From Gammaproteobacteria bacterium (lineage in GTDB: Bacteria > Pseudomonadota > Gammaproteobacteria > Pseudomonadales > Pseudomonadaceae): a stretch of DNA of 6,476 bases. Below the pieces are notes generated by a model. That model was not told the DNA's origin. It did not search any database and was given only the letters and a program-made list of their open reading frames with translations. Position 1 is the first letter of the stretch; each line of letters begins with the position of its first letter. The position numbers and the translations under genes are program-made. The DNA is taken from assembly GCA_012735335.1 (NCBI GenBank), contig JAAYHO010000348.1, forward strand, positions 1 to 6,476, in the 5' to 3' direction. Positions 1 to 6,383 of this stretch are shown piece by piece.

Positions 1-304
1 GGTCTTCCTGGCGGCTGGCCAGCAGCAGAAACTCCTTCCAGTTGCCGCGGATGCACACATCCACCGGGGCGTTGCGGGCCAGGCGCAGGCCGACCCTATC
101 CCGGGTCAGGCACCAGGCCATGCCCAGATCACTCACTTCGATACGCAGCCAGCGCCCTTCCAGCACATCGAACTCGCCGTCATTCAACGGCTCGGCAAAC
201 AGGCGCTTCATCGCCTGCTCGATCACCATCTTCTGCACGGCAAAAGGCACGTGCCTGCCCAGCGGCAGCAGCGGCCCACCAGCCTTCAACAGCAGTTCTG
301 CCAT
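1..304 (-). CDS. ubiT: UbiT, SCP2-domain factor for anaerobic ubiquinone synthesis (partial)
   Basis: Only the first 101 codons are present; the gene runs off the left edge of the window. The product matches the N-terminal half of UbiT (formerly YhbT), a small cytoplasmic SCP2-type lipid-binding protein needed for O2-independent ubiquinone synthesis. Visible family features are a helical N-terminus, the segment LNDGEFDVLEGRWLRIEV at about residues 40-57, and the following SCP2 strands (RNAPVDVCIRGN, about 77-88), which align well with E. coli UbiT as I remember it. By family knowledge it probably presents polyprenylated intermediates to the other Ubi enzymes. It is the third gene of the ubiU-ubiV-ubiT operon and starts 2 bases after the ubiV stop. 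ATG at 304 is taken as the start, but in-frame TTG (310) and GTG (313) codons sit at better distances from a strong Shine-Dalgarno sequence. Identity is fairly secure; the start is not. Confidence 0.9.
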   Translation of the reverse strand, partial: MAELLLKAGGPLLPLGRHVPFAVQKMVIEQAMKRLFAEPLNDGEFDVLEGRWLRIEVSDLGMAWCLTRDRVGLRLARNAPVDVCIRGNWKEFLLLASRQED

Positions 305-326
305 ATTCAACACAGCCCCACCTCCT
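304..326 (-). promoter_or_regulatory. ubiV-ubiT junction with internal Shine-Dalgarno and alternative ubiT starts
   Basis: Read on the minus strand, the last codons of ubiV contain AGGAGGTG (319-326), a full-strength ribosome binding site. It lies 14 bases from the ATG of ubiT at 304, which is too far to be ideal. It is 8 bases from an in-frame TTG at 310 that overlaps the ubiV TGA stop, and 5 bases from an in-frame GTG at 313. Translation of ubiT is probably coupled to ubiV termination, and the true start may be one of these non-ATG codons. That would add two or three residues. Confidence 0.55.
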
Positions 327-1197
327 CCACCGTGACCATCCCCGGCTGGCCATGCCAGTAGCCGTTGCAACCATCCAGTGCCAGCGGCGGCGTGCCGCCC
401 CGGCGTACCTGGTCAAACAGCTGCACTATCTCGCCCATATTCTCCGAGCGCGGGCTCAGGCGCAGGGCGTCGATACCCATGCTCTGCATGCGCGGGTATT
501 CGGCCAGCAGGTTGCTGATCCCGCCGGACATGGTCTGGATGCCGTTGAGGGTAAACAGCACCTGCCCTTCCTGGGTGGTCATGGGGATGCCATCCGGGTA
601 GTTCTGGCAGATGAAGCCGCAGTCATCCTTGGGCAGGTTTTCCGCCCGGGCGGTGAAGCAACGTGCCGAGTAGGCCAGCGGCAGATGGCCCCAGGCGAAC
701 ACCTCGATTTCCGGCAGGGCGATATCGTGCTCAGTCGCCTGCTGCATCAGCGCGGCCAGCAGCTCGGCGGAGCATTCCACCGGCGGCACCCAACGGCCCA
801 TGCCCCGGCTGACCAGCTCGTTCAAGGTAAAGGCGTTGTAGACGTTCAACGCTGGCCCGCCGACAAAATCCACGCCCTGGCTGGAGAGGAATTGCACCGC
901 CGCCATATCGTTGGCCTCGACCCGGATCTCGCCGTTCTCACACAGACGGCGCAGGCTGCCCAGCTCGGAGGCAGCCTCGATCAGCGTCAGTCCGGACAGC
1001 ACCACCTCGGCGCCGCTGGCCTCACGCACGTCCCTGGCCAGGCCGATCCAGTCATCCAGTGACAGCGCCCGGCGCTTGGAGCAGACCGTCTCGCCCAGGT
1101 AGATCACATCCAATGGCTGTTCGGCCATATCGGCATAGAAATCCATGATCGCCTGGCGCTGCCAGTAGAACAGGATCGGGCCCATTGTCAGTTTCAT
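307..1197 (-). CDS. ubiV: UbiV, Fe-S protein of O2-independent ubiquinone hydroxylation
   Basis: The 296-residue product is a U32-peptidase-family protein matching UbiV (YhbV). With UbiU it forms a heterodimer that carries out the ring hydroxylations of ubiquinone synthesis without O2; published work on E. coli points to prephenate as the hydroxyl donor. Four cysteines sit where the E. coli [4Fe-4S] ligands are: C39 (in GETVCSKRR), C180 (LAYSARCFTAR), C193 and C197 (DDCGFIC). The C-terminal DGCNGYW motif (275-281) is also typical. The start at 1197 (MKLTMGPILFYW) matches the family N-terminus and has AGGAG 7 bases upstream, overlapping the ubiU TAG stop. A longer reading to 1365 would overlap ubiU heavily and adds 56 residues with no family likeness. 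The gap from ubiU is 10 bases. Despite the family name it is not expected to be a protease. Confidence 0.95.
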   Translation of the reverse strand: MKLTMGPILFYWQRQAIMDFYADMAEQPLDVIYLGETVCSKRRALSLDDWIGLARDVREASGAEVVLSGLTLIEAASELGSLRRLCENGEIRVEANDMAAVQFLSSQGVDFVGGPALNVYNAFTLNELVSRGMGRWVPPVECSAELLAALMQQATEHDIALPEIEVFAWGHLPLAYSARCFTARAENLPKDDCGFICQNYPDGIPMTTQEGQVLFTLNGIQTMSGGISNLLAEYPRMQSMGIDALRLSPRSENMGEIVQLFDQVRRGGTPPLALDGCNGYWHGQPGMVTVEEVGLC

Positions 1198-1207
1198 CAA
1201 TTTTCTC

Positions 1208-2203
1208 CTACTGCCAGGCGCGGTGGTAGGCGCCCAGGGTGGTCTGGCTGCCTTCGGAAACACTGCCCAGCACCTGGTTCCAGGCGGGCTCGACGCTGTA
1301 GCTGCGGGGGTCGGCCCGGTAGCGATCCAGCGCCTTGCGCCAGACCCCGGCGACCTGTTCCACATAGGCGGGACTGCGCTGACGGCCTTCGATCTTCACC
1401 GCCACCACGCCGATCTCGCTCAGCTGCGGGATCAGCTCGATGGTATTCAGGCTGGTCGGCTCCTCCAGCGCGTGGAAGCGCTTGCCGTGAACCATGAAGC
1501 GGCCTTTGCACAGGGTCGGATAGCCCGCCGGCTCACCCGGATCATAGTGATCGATCAGCACCTCGTTGAGGCGCGAGGTCAGCCCCTGTTCGTCCTCGCT
1601 CCAGCGCACCGCACTGGCCGGGGAGCAGACGCCACACAGATTGGGCGACTCGCCGGTGACATAGGAAGACAGATGACAGCGGCCCTCGGCCATGATGCAC
1701 AGACTGCCAAAGGCGAATACCTCCACCGGCACCGGACTGGCTTCAGCGACCTGGCGCACCTGATTCAGTGACAGCACCCGGGGCAGCACGGTGCGGCTGA
1801 TGCCGTATTGCTCATGGTAGAAACGCAGTGCTGCGGCGTTGGTGGCCGAGCCCTGGACCGACAGGTGCAGGGGCAGGTTGGGGTACTTGCGGCTGGCGTA
1901 GGCGAGGATGCCCGGGTCGGCGGCAATGATGGCATCGGCACCCAGGTCGGCGGCACGGTCCACCGCCCGCTGCCAGCGCGCCCAGCCGTCCGGCAGCGCA
2001 TAGGTATTGATCGCGATGAACAGTTTGCGGCGCTCCTGGCGGATCAGCTGCAGACCGGCATCCAGTTGTTTGTCAGTGAAGTTCAGACCGGCGAAATGGC
2101 GGGCGTTGGTGTCGTCACGAAATCCGGTGTAGATGGCATCGGCACCCTGACGCACCGCCGCCTTGAGGGCAGGCAGACTGCCTGCGGGACAGACCAGTTG
2201 CAT
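1208..2203 (-). CDS. ubiU: UbiU, Fe-S protein of O2-independent ubiquinone hydroxylation
   Basis: The 331-residue product has the same length as E. coli UbiU (YhbU) and belongs to the U32 peptidase family. It is the partner of UbiV in anaerobic ubiquinone hydroxylation, in the cytoplasm. The expected [4Fe-4S] ligands are present at the E. coli positions: C169 (FGSLCIM), C176 (EGRCHLS), C193 (NLCGVCSP) and C232 (PTLCKGR); C190 is an additional cysteine. The N-terminus MQLVCPAGSLPALKAAVRQGADAIY is the classic U32 start, cited here only to position 1. The ATG at 2203 has AGGGAG 5 bases upstream. It is the first gene of the operon and is preceded by an ANR/FNR-type box, which suggests induction when oxygen is low. 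In P. aeruginosa the matching genes (PA3913-PA3911) are required for denitrifying growth and follow molybdopterin genes; here an acyl-CoA dehydrogenase lies upstream instead. Confidence 0.96.
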   Translation of the reverse strand: MQLVCPAGSLPALKAAVRQGADAIYTGFRDDTNARHFAGLNFTDKQLDAGLQLIRQERRKLFIAINTYALPDGWARWQRAVDRAADLGADAIIAADPGILAYASRKYPNLPLHLSVQGSATNAAALRFYHEQYGISRTVLPRVLSLNQVRQVAEASPVPVEVFAFGSLCIMAEGRCHLSSYVTGESPNLCGVCSPASAVRWSEDEQGLTSRLNEVLIDHYDPGEPAGYPTLCKGRFMVHGKRFHALEEPTSLNTIELIPQLSEIGVVAVKIEGRQRSPAYVEQVAGVWRKALDRYRADPRSYSVEPAWNQVLGSVSEGSQTTLGAYHRAWQ

Positions 2204-2262
2204 GGAAACTCCCTATGATCAACGTCAGCCGGTGACTCTGCGCCGAGTGGCGGTAAAGGTCA

Positions 2263-2276
2263 TTGACCAAGGTCAA
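2263..2276 (-). promoter_or_regulatory. ANR/DNR (FNR-type) box upstream of ubiUVT
   Basis: TTGACCAAGGTCAA is a near-perfect dyad that fits the FNR/ANR pattern TTGAN6TCAA, with C and G in place of the usual inner T and A. Its centre is about 66 bases before the ubiU ATG. If it activates from -41.5, transcription would start near 2228 and leave a leader of about 25 bases. The -10 candidate near 2235-2240 (CAGAGT on the minus strand) is weak, as expected for an activated promoter. Anaerobic control by FNR-type regulators is established for ubiUV in E. coli. The site here is inferred from sequence only. Confidence 0.7.
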
Positions 2277-2316
2277 GGCGCAGGCTCAAACCCGCGGTGC
2301 AGGGCTCTGGTAGCCA

Positions 2317-2421
2317 TGGATTGCCACGTCGCTGCGCTCCTCGCAATGACGGGGAGTGGGACGAGCTACCGGGGCCAGTGTCATCCCCTCAACGTCATTG
2401 CGAGCGAAGCGCGGCAATCCA
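2317..2421. repeat. Paired inverted repeat arms, REP/REPIN-like intergenic element
   Basis: The left arm (2317-2350) and right arm (2394-2421) are inverted copies of one motif. Both begin TGGATTGCC and end TCGCAATGAC when read outside-in; the central part differs (15 versus 9 bases) and each arm can fold on itself through GCG/CGC pairs. The arms are 43 bases apart. The motif (GTCATTGCGAG...GGCAATCCA) resembles a palindromic repeat that I recall scattered through many proteobacterial genomes. The right arm ends one base from the stop codon of the acyl-CoA dehydrogenase, so the folded RNA could act as its 3' end. No transposase is nearby. Confidence 0.75.
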
Positions 2422-2422
2422 G

Positions 2423-3682
2423 TTACCTGGCCCGCAGCACATCCGGCGGGGTCAGGTAGTCGCTGCTGCTGCCGCGTCGGTCCTGGGCGCTGTTGATTTC
2501 CAGGCGGGCGATGCTGCGCAGGTGGACTTCGTCGGGGCCGTCGGCGATGCGCAGGCAGCGCGAGCTGATCCACAGGTCGGCCAGCGGCGTATCCGGGGTC
2601 AGGCCCATGGCGCCGAATACCTGCATGGCACGATCCACCACATTGCTGAGCATGGCCGGTACCACCGCCTTGATCAGGGAGATCTCCTTGCGGGCTTCCT
2701 TCGCACCGACGTTGTCGATCATCCAGGCGGTCTTGAGTACCAACAGGCGGGCCTGTTCGATTTCCATACGCGAGCGGGCAATCCATTCCGAGATGCTGCC
2801 ATGCTGGTGCAGATAGCGGCCAAAGGTCTTGCGTTCCTGGGCTCGGTCCACCATCAACTCCAGCGCCAGTTCGGCCATGCCGATGGCGCGCATGCAGTGG
2901 TGCACCCGGCCCGGCCCGAGGCGGGCCTGGGCCATCATGAAGCCATCACCCTCGCCACCCAGCAGGTTGCTGGCCGGTACCCGCACATTGCGGAATACCA
3001 GCTCGCTGTGCCCTTCCGGGGCGATGTGATGCATCACCGGAATATTGCGTACCAGCTCCACTCCGGGGGTATCGAAAGGCACAATCACCATGCTCTGCTG
3101 GCGACGCGCCTCGCCATCCGGGTCGGTCTTGCCCATGACGATCAGAAAGGCACAGTCCGGGTGCGAGGCGTTGGTGATGAACCACTTGCGGCCGTTGATG
3201 ACGTACTCGTCCCCTTCGCGGCGGATCAGTGTCTGGATATTGCTGGCATCCGAGGAGGCCACATCCGGCTCGGTCATGGCAAAGGCCGAGCGGATCTCGC
3301 CGTTGAGCAGCGGGTTGAGCCAGCGCTCACGCTGCTCGTCGGTGGCGAACATGTGCAGCAGTTCCATGTTGCCGGTGTCCGGAGCGTTGCAGTTGAACAC
3401 TTCCGAGGCCCAGCTGACCCGACCCATGATCTCCGCCAGCGGGGCATATTCGATATTGCTCAGACCCTGACCGGGCTCGTCCGGGCGCAGGGAGGGCAGG
3501 AACAGGTTCCACAGACCTTCCGCTTTGGCCAGCGCCTTGAGATCCGCCATGAAGGATACTGGGAAGGCCCCATCGGCAACCTCCCGCTGCCACTGGCCGA
3601 GACGAGGTACTATGTGCTGATCGAGAAAGCCGCGTACCTGCTGGCGCAGCGCTTCGGTTTGGGGGCTGTAGGCAAAATCCAT
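2423..3682 (-). CDS. Acyl-CoA dehydrogenase, ACAD10/11 (FadE2-like) type
   Basis: The 419-residue product is a soluble FAD-dependent acyl-CoA dehydrogenase that should oxidise an acyl-CoA to the 2-enoyl-CoA and pass electrons to ETF and the quinone pool. Domains in order are an N-terminal helical part (about 1-130), a middle beta domain with FAMTEPDVASSD (134-145) and WFIT (167-170), and a C-terminal helical domain with RLGPGRVHHCMRAIGMAE (254-271), RKTFGR (284-289) and QVFGAMG (354-360). The GPGRVHHCMR segment and ADGPDEVH (380-387) are marks of the ACAD10/11-like branch. The Asp of ADG sits where medium-chain enzymes carry the catalytic Glu of YEG. The substrate cannot be read from sequence. 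ATG at 3682 has CAGGAG 6 bases upstream and the N-terminus MDFAYSPQTEALRQQVRGFL is typical. It may or may not share transcripts with ubiUVT; a 219-base gap with a hairpin element argues against it. Confidence 0.92.
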   Translation of the reverse strand: MDFAYSPQTEALRQQVRGFLDQHIVPRLGQWQREVADGAFPVSFMADLKALAKAEGLWNLFLPSLRPDEPGQGLSNIEYAPLAEIMGRVSWASEVFNCNAPDTGNMELLHMFATDEQRERWLNPLLNGEIRSAFAMTEPDVASSDASNIQTLIRREGDEYVINGRKWFITNASHPDCAFLIVMGKTDPDGEARRQQSMVIVPFDTPGVELVRNIPVMHHIAPEGHSELVFRNVRVPASNLLGGEGDGFMMAQARLGPGRVHHCMRAIGMAELALELMVDRAQERKTFGRYLHQHGSISEWIARSRMEIEQARLLVLKTAWMIDNVGAKEARKEISLIKAVVPAMLSNVVDRAMQVFGAMGLTPDTPLADLWISSRCLRIADGPDEVHLRSIARLEINSAQDRRGSSSDYLTPPDVLRAR

Positions 3683-3706
3683 GGTCCGCTCCTGGTGAAG
3701 GTGGTG

Positions 3707-3738
3707 CCCCGATATTCATGAAACCAACATATCCGGGG
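3707..3738. repeat. Imperfect inverted repeat upstream of the acyl-CoA dehydrogenase
   Basis: CCCCGATAT (3707-3715) and ATATCCGGGG (3729-3738) are inverted copies with one extra C in the right arm and a 13-base centre. It begins 24 bases before the dehydrogenase start codon, so it lies in the leader or promoter and could be an operator or an RNA hairpin. I cannot match it to a known regulator. Confidence 0.4.
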
Positions 3739-3825
3739 CTTACTCTCAGCCTAGGTGTGCGGTAGGATTCTGGCTATCTTGTATCAGCGGCTGAATCACA
3801 TCTATTCATGTCGTGAATTAAAAAA

Positions 3826-3839
3826 TTGACGCAAATCAA
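3826..3839. promoter_or_regulatory. ANR/FNR-type box between the dehydrogenase gene and ahpC
   Basis: TTGACGCAAATCAA fits the ANR/FNR consensus TTGATNNNNATCAA with a single change (C for T in the left half). Its centre is about 150 bases before the dehydrogenase ATG and about 192 bases before the ahpC ATG. Activation from -41.5 toward ahpC would place a start near 3874, with TATTCA (3861-3866) as a rough -10; toward the dehydrogenase it would place a start near 3791, where I see no good -10. It could equally repress. A motif of this size arises by chance at a low rate in AT-rich DNA. Confidence 0.55.
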
Positions 3840-3880
3840 TTTAAATGATTCGACTTGAAATATTCAGTTCGCATCCCCAT

Positions 3881-3925
3881 ATAGCTGATTCCTATATAGT
3901 CATAACCCATATAGCTAAAACCTAT
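3881..3925 (+). promoter_or_regulatory. OxyR-like half-site array upstream of ahpC
   Basis: Three adjoining 15-base blocks are visible. The first, ATAGCTGATTCCTAT (3881-3895), and the third, ATAGCTAAAACCTAT (3911-3925), fit the OxyR half-site ATAGNTNNNANCTAT; the third is a full match and the first has one mismatch. The middle block ATAGTCATAACCCAT (3896-3910) is a degenerate copy. OxyR activation of ahpC is well established in related bacteria and the array ends 99 bases before the ahpC ATG, so OxyR control is likely. The spacing of the two good half-sites (30 bases centre to centre) differs from the usual 22. Confidence 0.7.
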
Positions 3926-4024
3926 CCGGCGCTTAGGCTAAATTTATTTTCAGTATCCAGGCACAGGTCCTATCATGTGTCCTGTTTCCAACCCCAAAGA
4001 CTAAAGCTCAATAAGGAGTCTTGA

Positions 4025-4588
4025 ATGTCCGTTATCAATACCGAAATCAAGCCGTTTACCGCTCAGGCGTTCAAAAATGGTGAGTTCATTACCGTTTCCG
4101 ACACCGACGTAAAAGGCAAGTGGGCGATCTTCTTCTTCTACCCCGCTGACTTCACCTTCGTCTGCCCGACCGAGCTGGGCGACGTTGCTGATCACTACGA
4201 AGAGCTGCAGAAGCTGGGCGTGGAAGTCTACTCCGTATCCACCGACACCCACTTCACCCACAAAGCGTGGCACAGCAGTTCCGACACCATCGGCAAGATC
4301 AAGTACACCATGATCGGTGACCCGACCATGCAGATCAGCCGCAACTTCGAAATCCTGCGTGAAGACGAAGGTCTGGCTAACCGTGGTACCTTCATCGTTG
4401 ACCCGCAGGGCATCATCCAGGCTGTGGAAATCACTTCCGAAGGTATCGGCCGTAACGCTGCCGACATGCTGCGCAAGGTCAAGGCTGCTCAGTACATCGC
4501 TGCTCACCCCGGCGAAGTCTGCCCGGCCAAATGGGAAGAAGGCGAAGCTACTCTGACTCCTTCGCTGGACCTGGTTGGTAAGATCTAA
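4025..4588 (+). CDS. ahpC: AhpC, alkyl hydroperoxide reductase peroxiredoxin subunit
   Basis: The 187-residue product is a typical 2-Cys peroxiredoxin of the AhpC/Prx1 group, the same length as E. coli AhpC. It reduces hydrogen peroxide, organic hydroperoxides and peroxynitrite in the cytoplasm and is recycled by AhpF. The peroxidatic cysteine is C47 in FTFVCPTE (with P40 and T44 before it), the resolving cysteine is C166 in [10 protein letters not shown], and R120 fits the conserved active-site Arg. The C-terminal tail [10 protein letters not shown] is standard, so nothing is truncated. ATG at 4025 has AAGGAG 6 bases upstream. Expression is probably driven by OxyR from the array at 3881-3925. 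A strong terminator follows directly, so ahpF downstream is likely transcribed at a lower level by read-through, from its own promoter, or both. Confidence 0.98.
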   Translation: MSVINTEIKPFTAQAFKNGEFITVSDTDVKGKWAIFFFYPADFTFVCPTELGDVADHYEELQKLGVEVYSVSTDTHFTHKAWHSSSDTIGKIKYTMIGDPTMQISRNFEILREDEGLANRGTFIVDPQGIIQAVEITSEGIGRNAADMLRKVKAAQYIAAHPGEVCPAKWEEGEATLTPSLDLVGKI

Positions 4589-4597
4589 GACCGCCTG

Positions 4598-4649
4598 AAA
4601 ACCCGGCCCGCTGCGGCGCTCTGCGTCCAGTCGGCGGGCTGGGTTTTTT
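4598..4649 (+). terminator. Rho-independent terminator between ahpC and ahpF
   Basis: A 14-base-pair stem pairs 4598-4611 (AAAACCCGGCCCGC) with 4634-4647, with one G-U pair, a 22-base loop, and a run of six T (4644-4649). It begins 9 bases after the ahpC stop. This is a strong terminator and would reduce transcription into ahpF. Confidence 0.88.
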
Positions 4650-4699
4650 ATATCCAGAATTTGCCAATCCACCCCACTTTTTCACAGGACACGCACACA

Positions 4700-6271
4700 A
4701 TGTTGGACGCCAATCTGAAGAAACAACTGGACACGTACCTGCAGAACATCGTTAAACCGATCGAAATCAGCGTGTCCGTAGATGACAGCCCCAAGGGCAA
4801 AGAATTGCATGAACTCGCCGTCGAGATCTCCGAGATGTCGAGCAAGATCGGCCTGGTCGCGGTAGAAAACCAGCGCACCCCGAGCATGGGCATTGCCGAA
4901 GCGGGCCAGAGCCCCCGCGTGCGTTTTGCCGGTATCCCCATGGGCCACGAATTCACCTCCCTGGTTCTGGCGCTGCTGCAGGCTGGCGGTCACCCGTCCA
5001 AGGCTGACCCGGCGCTGCTGGAGCAGATCCGCAACCTGGAAGGCAAGTTCCACTTCGAGACCTATATCTCCCTGTCCTGTCAGAACTGCCCGGATGTGGT
5101 GCAGGCGCTGAACCTGATGGCCACCCTGAACCCGAACATCACCCACGTGATGATCGACGGTGCGCTGTTCAAGGACGAGGTCGACAGCCGCCAGATCATG
5201 GCCGTACCCACCATGTTCCTGAATGGTGAACACTTCGGTCAGGGCCGCATGACACTGGCCGAGATCGTCAACAAGGTCGACACCGGCGCCGCTGAACGCA
5301 AGGCCGCCGAACTGAACGAGAAAGCCCCCTACGAAGTACTGATCGTGGGTGGCGGACCGGCTGGTGCTGCCGCAGCCATCTACTCTGCGCGCAAAGGCAT
5401 CCGTACCGGTCTGGTCGCCGAGCGCTTCGGTGGTCAGGTAATGGATACCGTAGGCATCGAGAACTTCATCTCCGTACCCTACACCGAAGGCCCGAAACTG
5501 GTTGCCAGCCTGGAGCAGCACGTCAAGGAATACGACATTGACGTGATCACCGAGCAGACTGCGGCCAGACTGACCAGCAATGGTCTGGTCGAGATCGCTC
5601 TGGAAAGCGGCGCGACCCTGCGCAGCAAGTCGGTCATCCTGGCCACCGGTGCCCGCTGGAGAGAGATGAACGTACCCGGCGAACAGGAATACCGTGGCAA
5701 GGGCGTAGCCTACTGCCCGCACTGTGACGGCCCGCTGTTCAAAGGCAAGCGCGTAGCGGTGATCGGTGGTGGTAACTCCGGTATCGAAGCGGCCATCGAC
5801 CTGGCCGGCATCGTCGAGCACGTGACCGTGCTGGAATTCAGCGACACCCTGCGTGCCGACGAAGTCCTGCAACGCAAGGCCCGTTCGCTGCCGAACGTGA
5901 ACATCATCATGAACGCCGCCACCAGCGAAGTACGTGGCGACGGTAACAAGGTAGTCGGTCTGAGCTACACCGACCGCGTCAGTGGCGAAAGCCATCAGGT
6001 AGATGTCGCCGGTATCTTCGTGCAGATCGGTCTGGTTCCCAACACCGATTGGCTGAAGGACAGCGAAGTCAACCTGACCCGCTTCGGCGAAATCGAGATC
6101 GACGCCCGTGGCGCCACCTCGGTTCCCGGTGTGTTCGCTGCCGGTGACGTGACTACTGTGCCGTTCAAGCAGATCGTGATCTCCATGGGCGCCGGTGCTA
6201 CCGCCTCCCTGGCAGCCTTCGATCACCTGATCCGCACTTCCGCCGACGTCGAGGAAGCGGCTACCGCCTGA
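4700..6271 (+). CDS. ahpF: AhpF, NADH:peroxiredoxin reductase flavoprotein subunit
   Basis: The 523-residue product is AhpF, which passes electrons from NADH through FAD and two disulfides to AhpC. In order: a tandem thioredoxin-fold N-terminal domain (about 1-200) with its redox pair C127/C130 in SCQNC and the cis-Pro motif VPTMFLNG (169-176); the FAD-binding motif VGGGPAG (216-222); the thioredoxin-reductase-like pair C339/C342 in [13 protein letters not shown]; the NADH-binding GGGNSG (357-362); and the C-terminal FAD motif AGDVTT (481-486). All catalytic residues are present. The start at 4700 ([10 protein letters not shown]) matches Pseudomonas AhpF; its ribosome binding site is modest (AGGA, 10 bases upstream). 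An in-frame TTG at 4661 would add 13 residues and lies close behind the terminator, so it is not preferred. The gene is 111 bases from ahpC and on the same strand. Confidence 0.97.
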   Translation: MLDANLKKQLDTYLQNIVKPIEISVSVDDSPKGKELHELAVEISEMSSKIGLVAVENQRTPSMGIAEAGQSPRVRFAGIPMGHEFTSLVLALLQAGGHPSKADPALLEQIRNLEGKFHFETYISLSCQNCPDVVQALNLMATLNPNITHVMIDGALFKDEVDSRQIMAVPTMFLNGEHFGQGRMTLAEIVNKVDTGAAERKAAELNEKAPYEVLIVGGGPAGAAAAIYSARKGIRTGLVAERFGGQVMDTVGIENFISVPYTEGPKLVASLEQHVKEYDIDVITEQTAARLTSNGLVEIALESGATLRSKSVILATGARWREMNVPGEQEYRGKGVAYCPHCDGPLFKGKRVAVIGGGNSGIEAAIDLAGIVEHVTVLEFSDTLRADEVLQRKARSLPNVNIIMNAATSEVRGDGNKVVGLSYTDRVSGESHQVDVAGIFVQIGLVPNTDWLKDSEVNLTRFGEIEIDARGATSVPGVFAAGDVTTVPFKQIVISMGAGATASLAAFDHLIRTSADVEEAATA

Positions 6272-6285
6272 TCCGTCTGCCGTTG

Positions 6286-6323
6286 TAACGCAAAACCGCA
6301 CCTCTGGGTGCGGTTTTGCGTTA
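6286..6323 (+). terminator. Strong hairpin terminator after ahpF
   Basis: A perfect 17-base inverted repeat pairs 6286-6302 with 6307-6323 around a TCTG loop, starting 14 bases after the ahpF stop. The inner stem CCGCACC/GGTGCGG followed by TTTTGCG acts as a usual terminator core, and the A-tract on the left side would let it work on the opposite strand too. No long T-run follows the full stem. Confidence 0.82.
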
Positions 6324-6350
6324 TGGCCTACTGAAATTGCTGCTCTTTGG

Positions 6351-6383
6351 GGGCTGGTGTCTTTAGGGCTGGTGGGGCTGGTG
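6351..6383. repeat. Three copies of GGGCTGGTG
   Basis: The 9-mer GGGCTGGTG occurs at 6351-6359, 6366-6374 and 6375-6383; the last two are directly joined. It lies in gene-free DNA after the ahpF terminator. It may be a short slippage-type repeat or the tail of a larger intergenic element; no function is evident. Confidence 0.6.

Larger units (their letters stand above)
3683..4024. other. AT-rich divergent intergenic region (dehydrogenase / ahpC)
   Basis: This 342-base spacer has no credible gene and is visibly richer in A and T than its surroundings. It should hold both the minus-strand promoter of the acyl-CoA dehydrogenase and the plus-strand promoter(s) of ahpC. From left to right it contains an imperfect inverted repeat (3707-3738), a short dyad ATTCA-TGTCG-TGAAT (3804-3818), an ANR/FNR-type box (3826-3839), an OxyR-like array (3881-3925) and the ahpC ribosome binding site AAGGAG (4013-4018). 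Candidate -10 hexamers for ahpC after the array are TATTTT (3945-3950) and CAGTAT (3951-3956), but neither is convincing. Confidence 0.7.

Noticed and set aside
352..1062. 236-codon plus-strand frame opposite ubiV
   Set aside because: It is antisense to a well-conserved gene with all Fe-S cysteines and has no family likeness.
1198..1365. 56-residue N-terminal extension of ubiV
   Set aside because: It overlaps the 3' end of ubiU, has no family similarity, and the start at 1197 has a good ribosome binding site and the conserved N-terminus.
307..2203. UbiU and UbiV as collagenase-like U32 proteases
   Set aside because: The Fe-S cysteine patterns match UbiU and UbiV exactly and the ubiT neighbour confirms the ubiquinone role.
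2297..3721. 474-codon open frame on the plus strand opposite the acyl-CoA dehydrogenase
   Set aside because: It is a shadow of the dehydrogenase; its start lies inside the repeat region and its protein is low-information, rich in His, Gln and Ala.
4001..4672. 223-codon minus-strand frame opposite ahpC
   Set aside because: It spans the ahpC coding region and its terminator and is a shadow frame.
4661..4699. TTG start adding 13 residues to AhpF
   Set aside because: It lies just after the terminator T-run without a Shine-Dalgarno sequence, and known AhpF proteins begin at MLDANLK.
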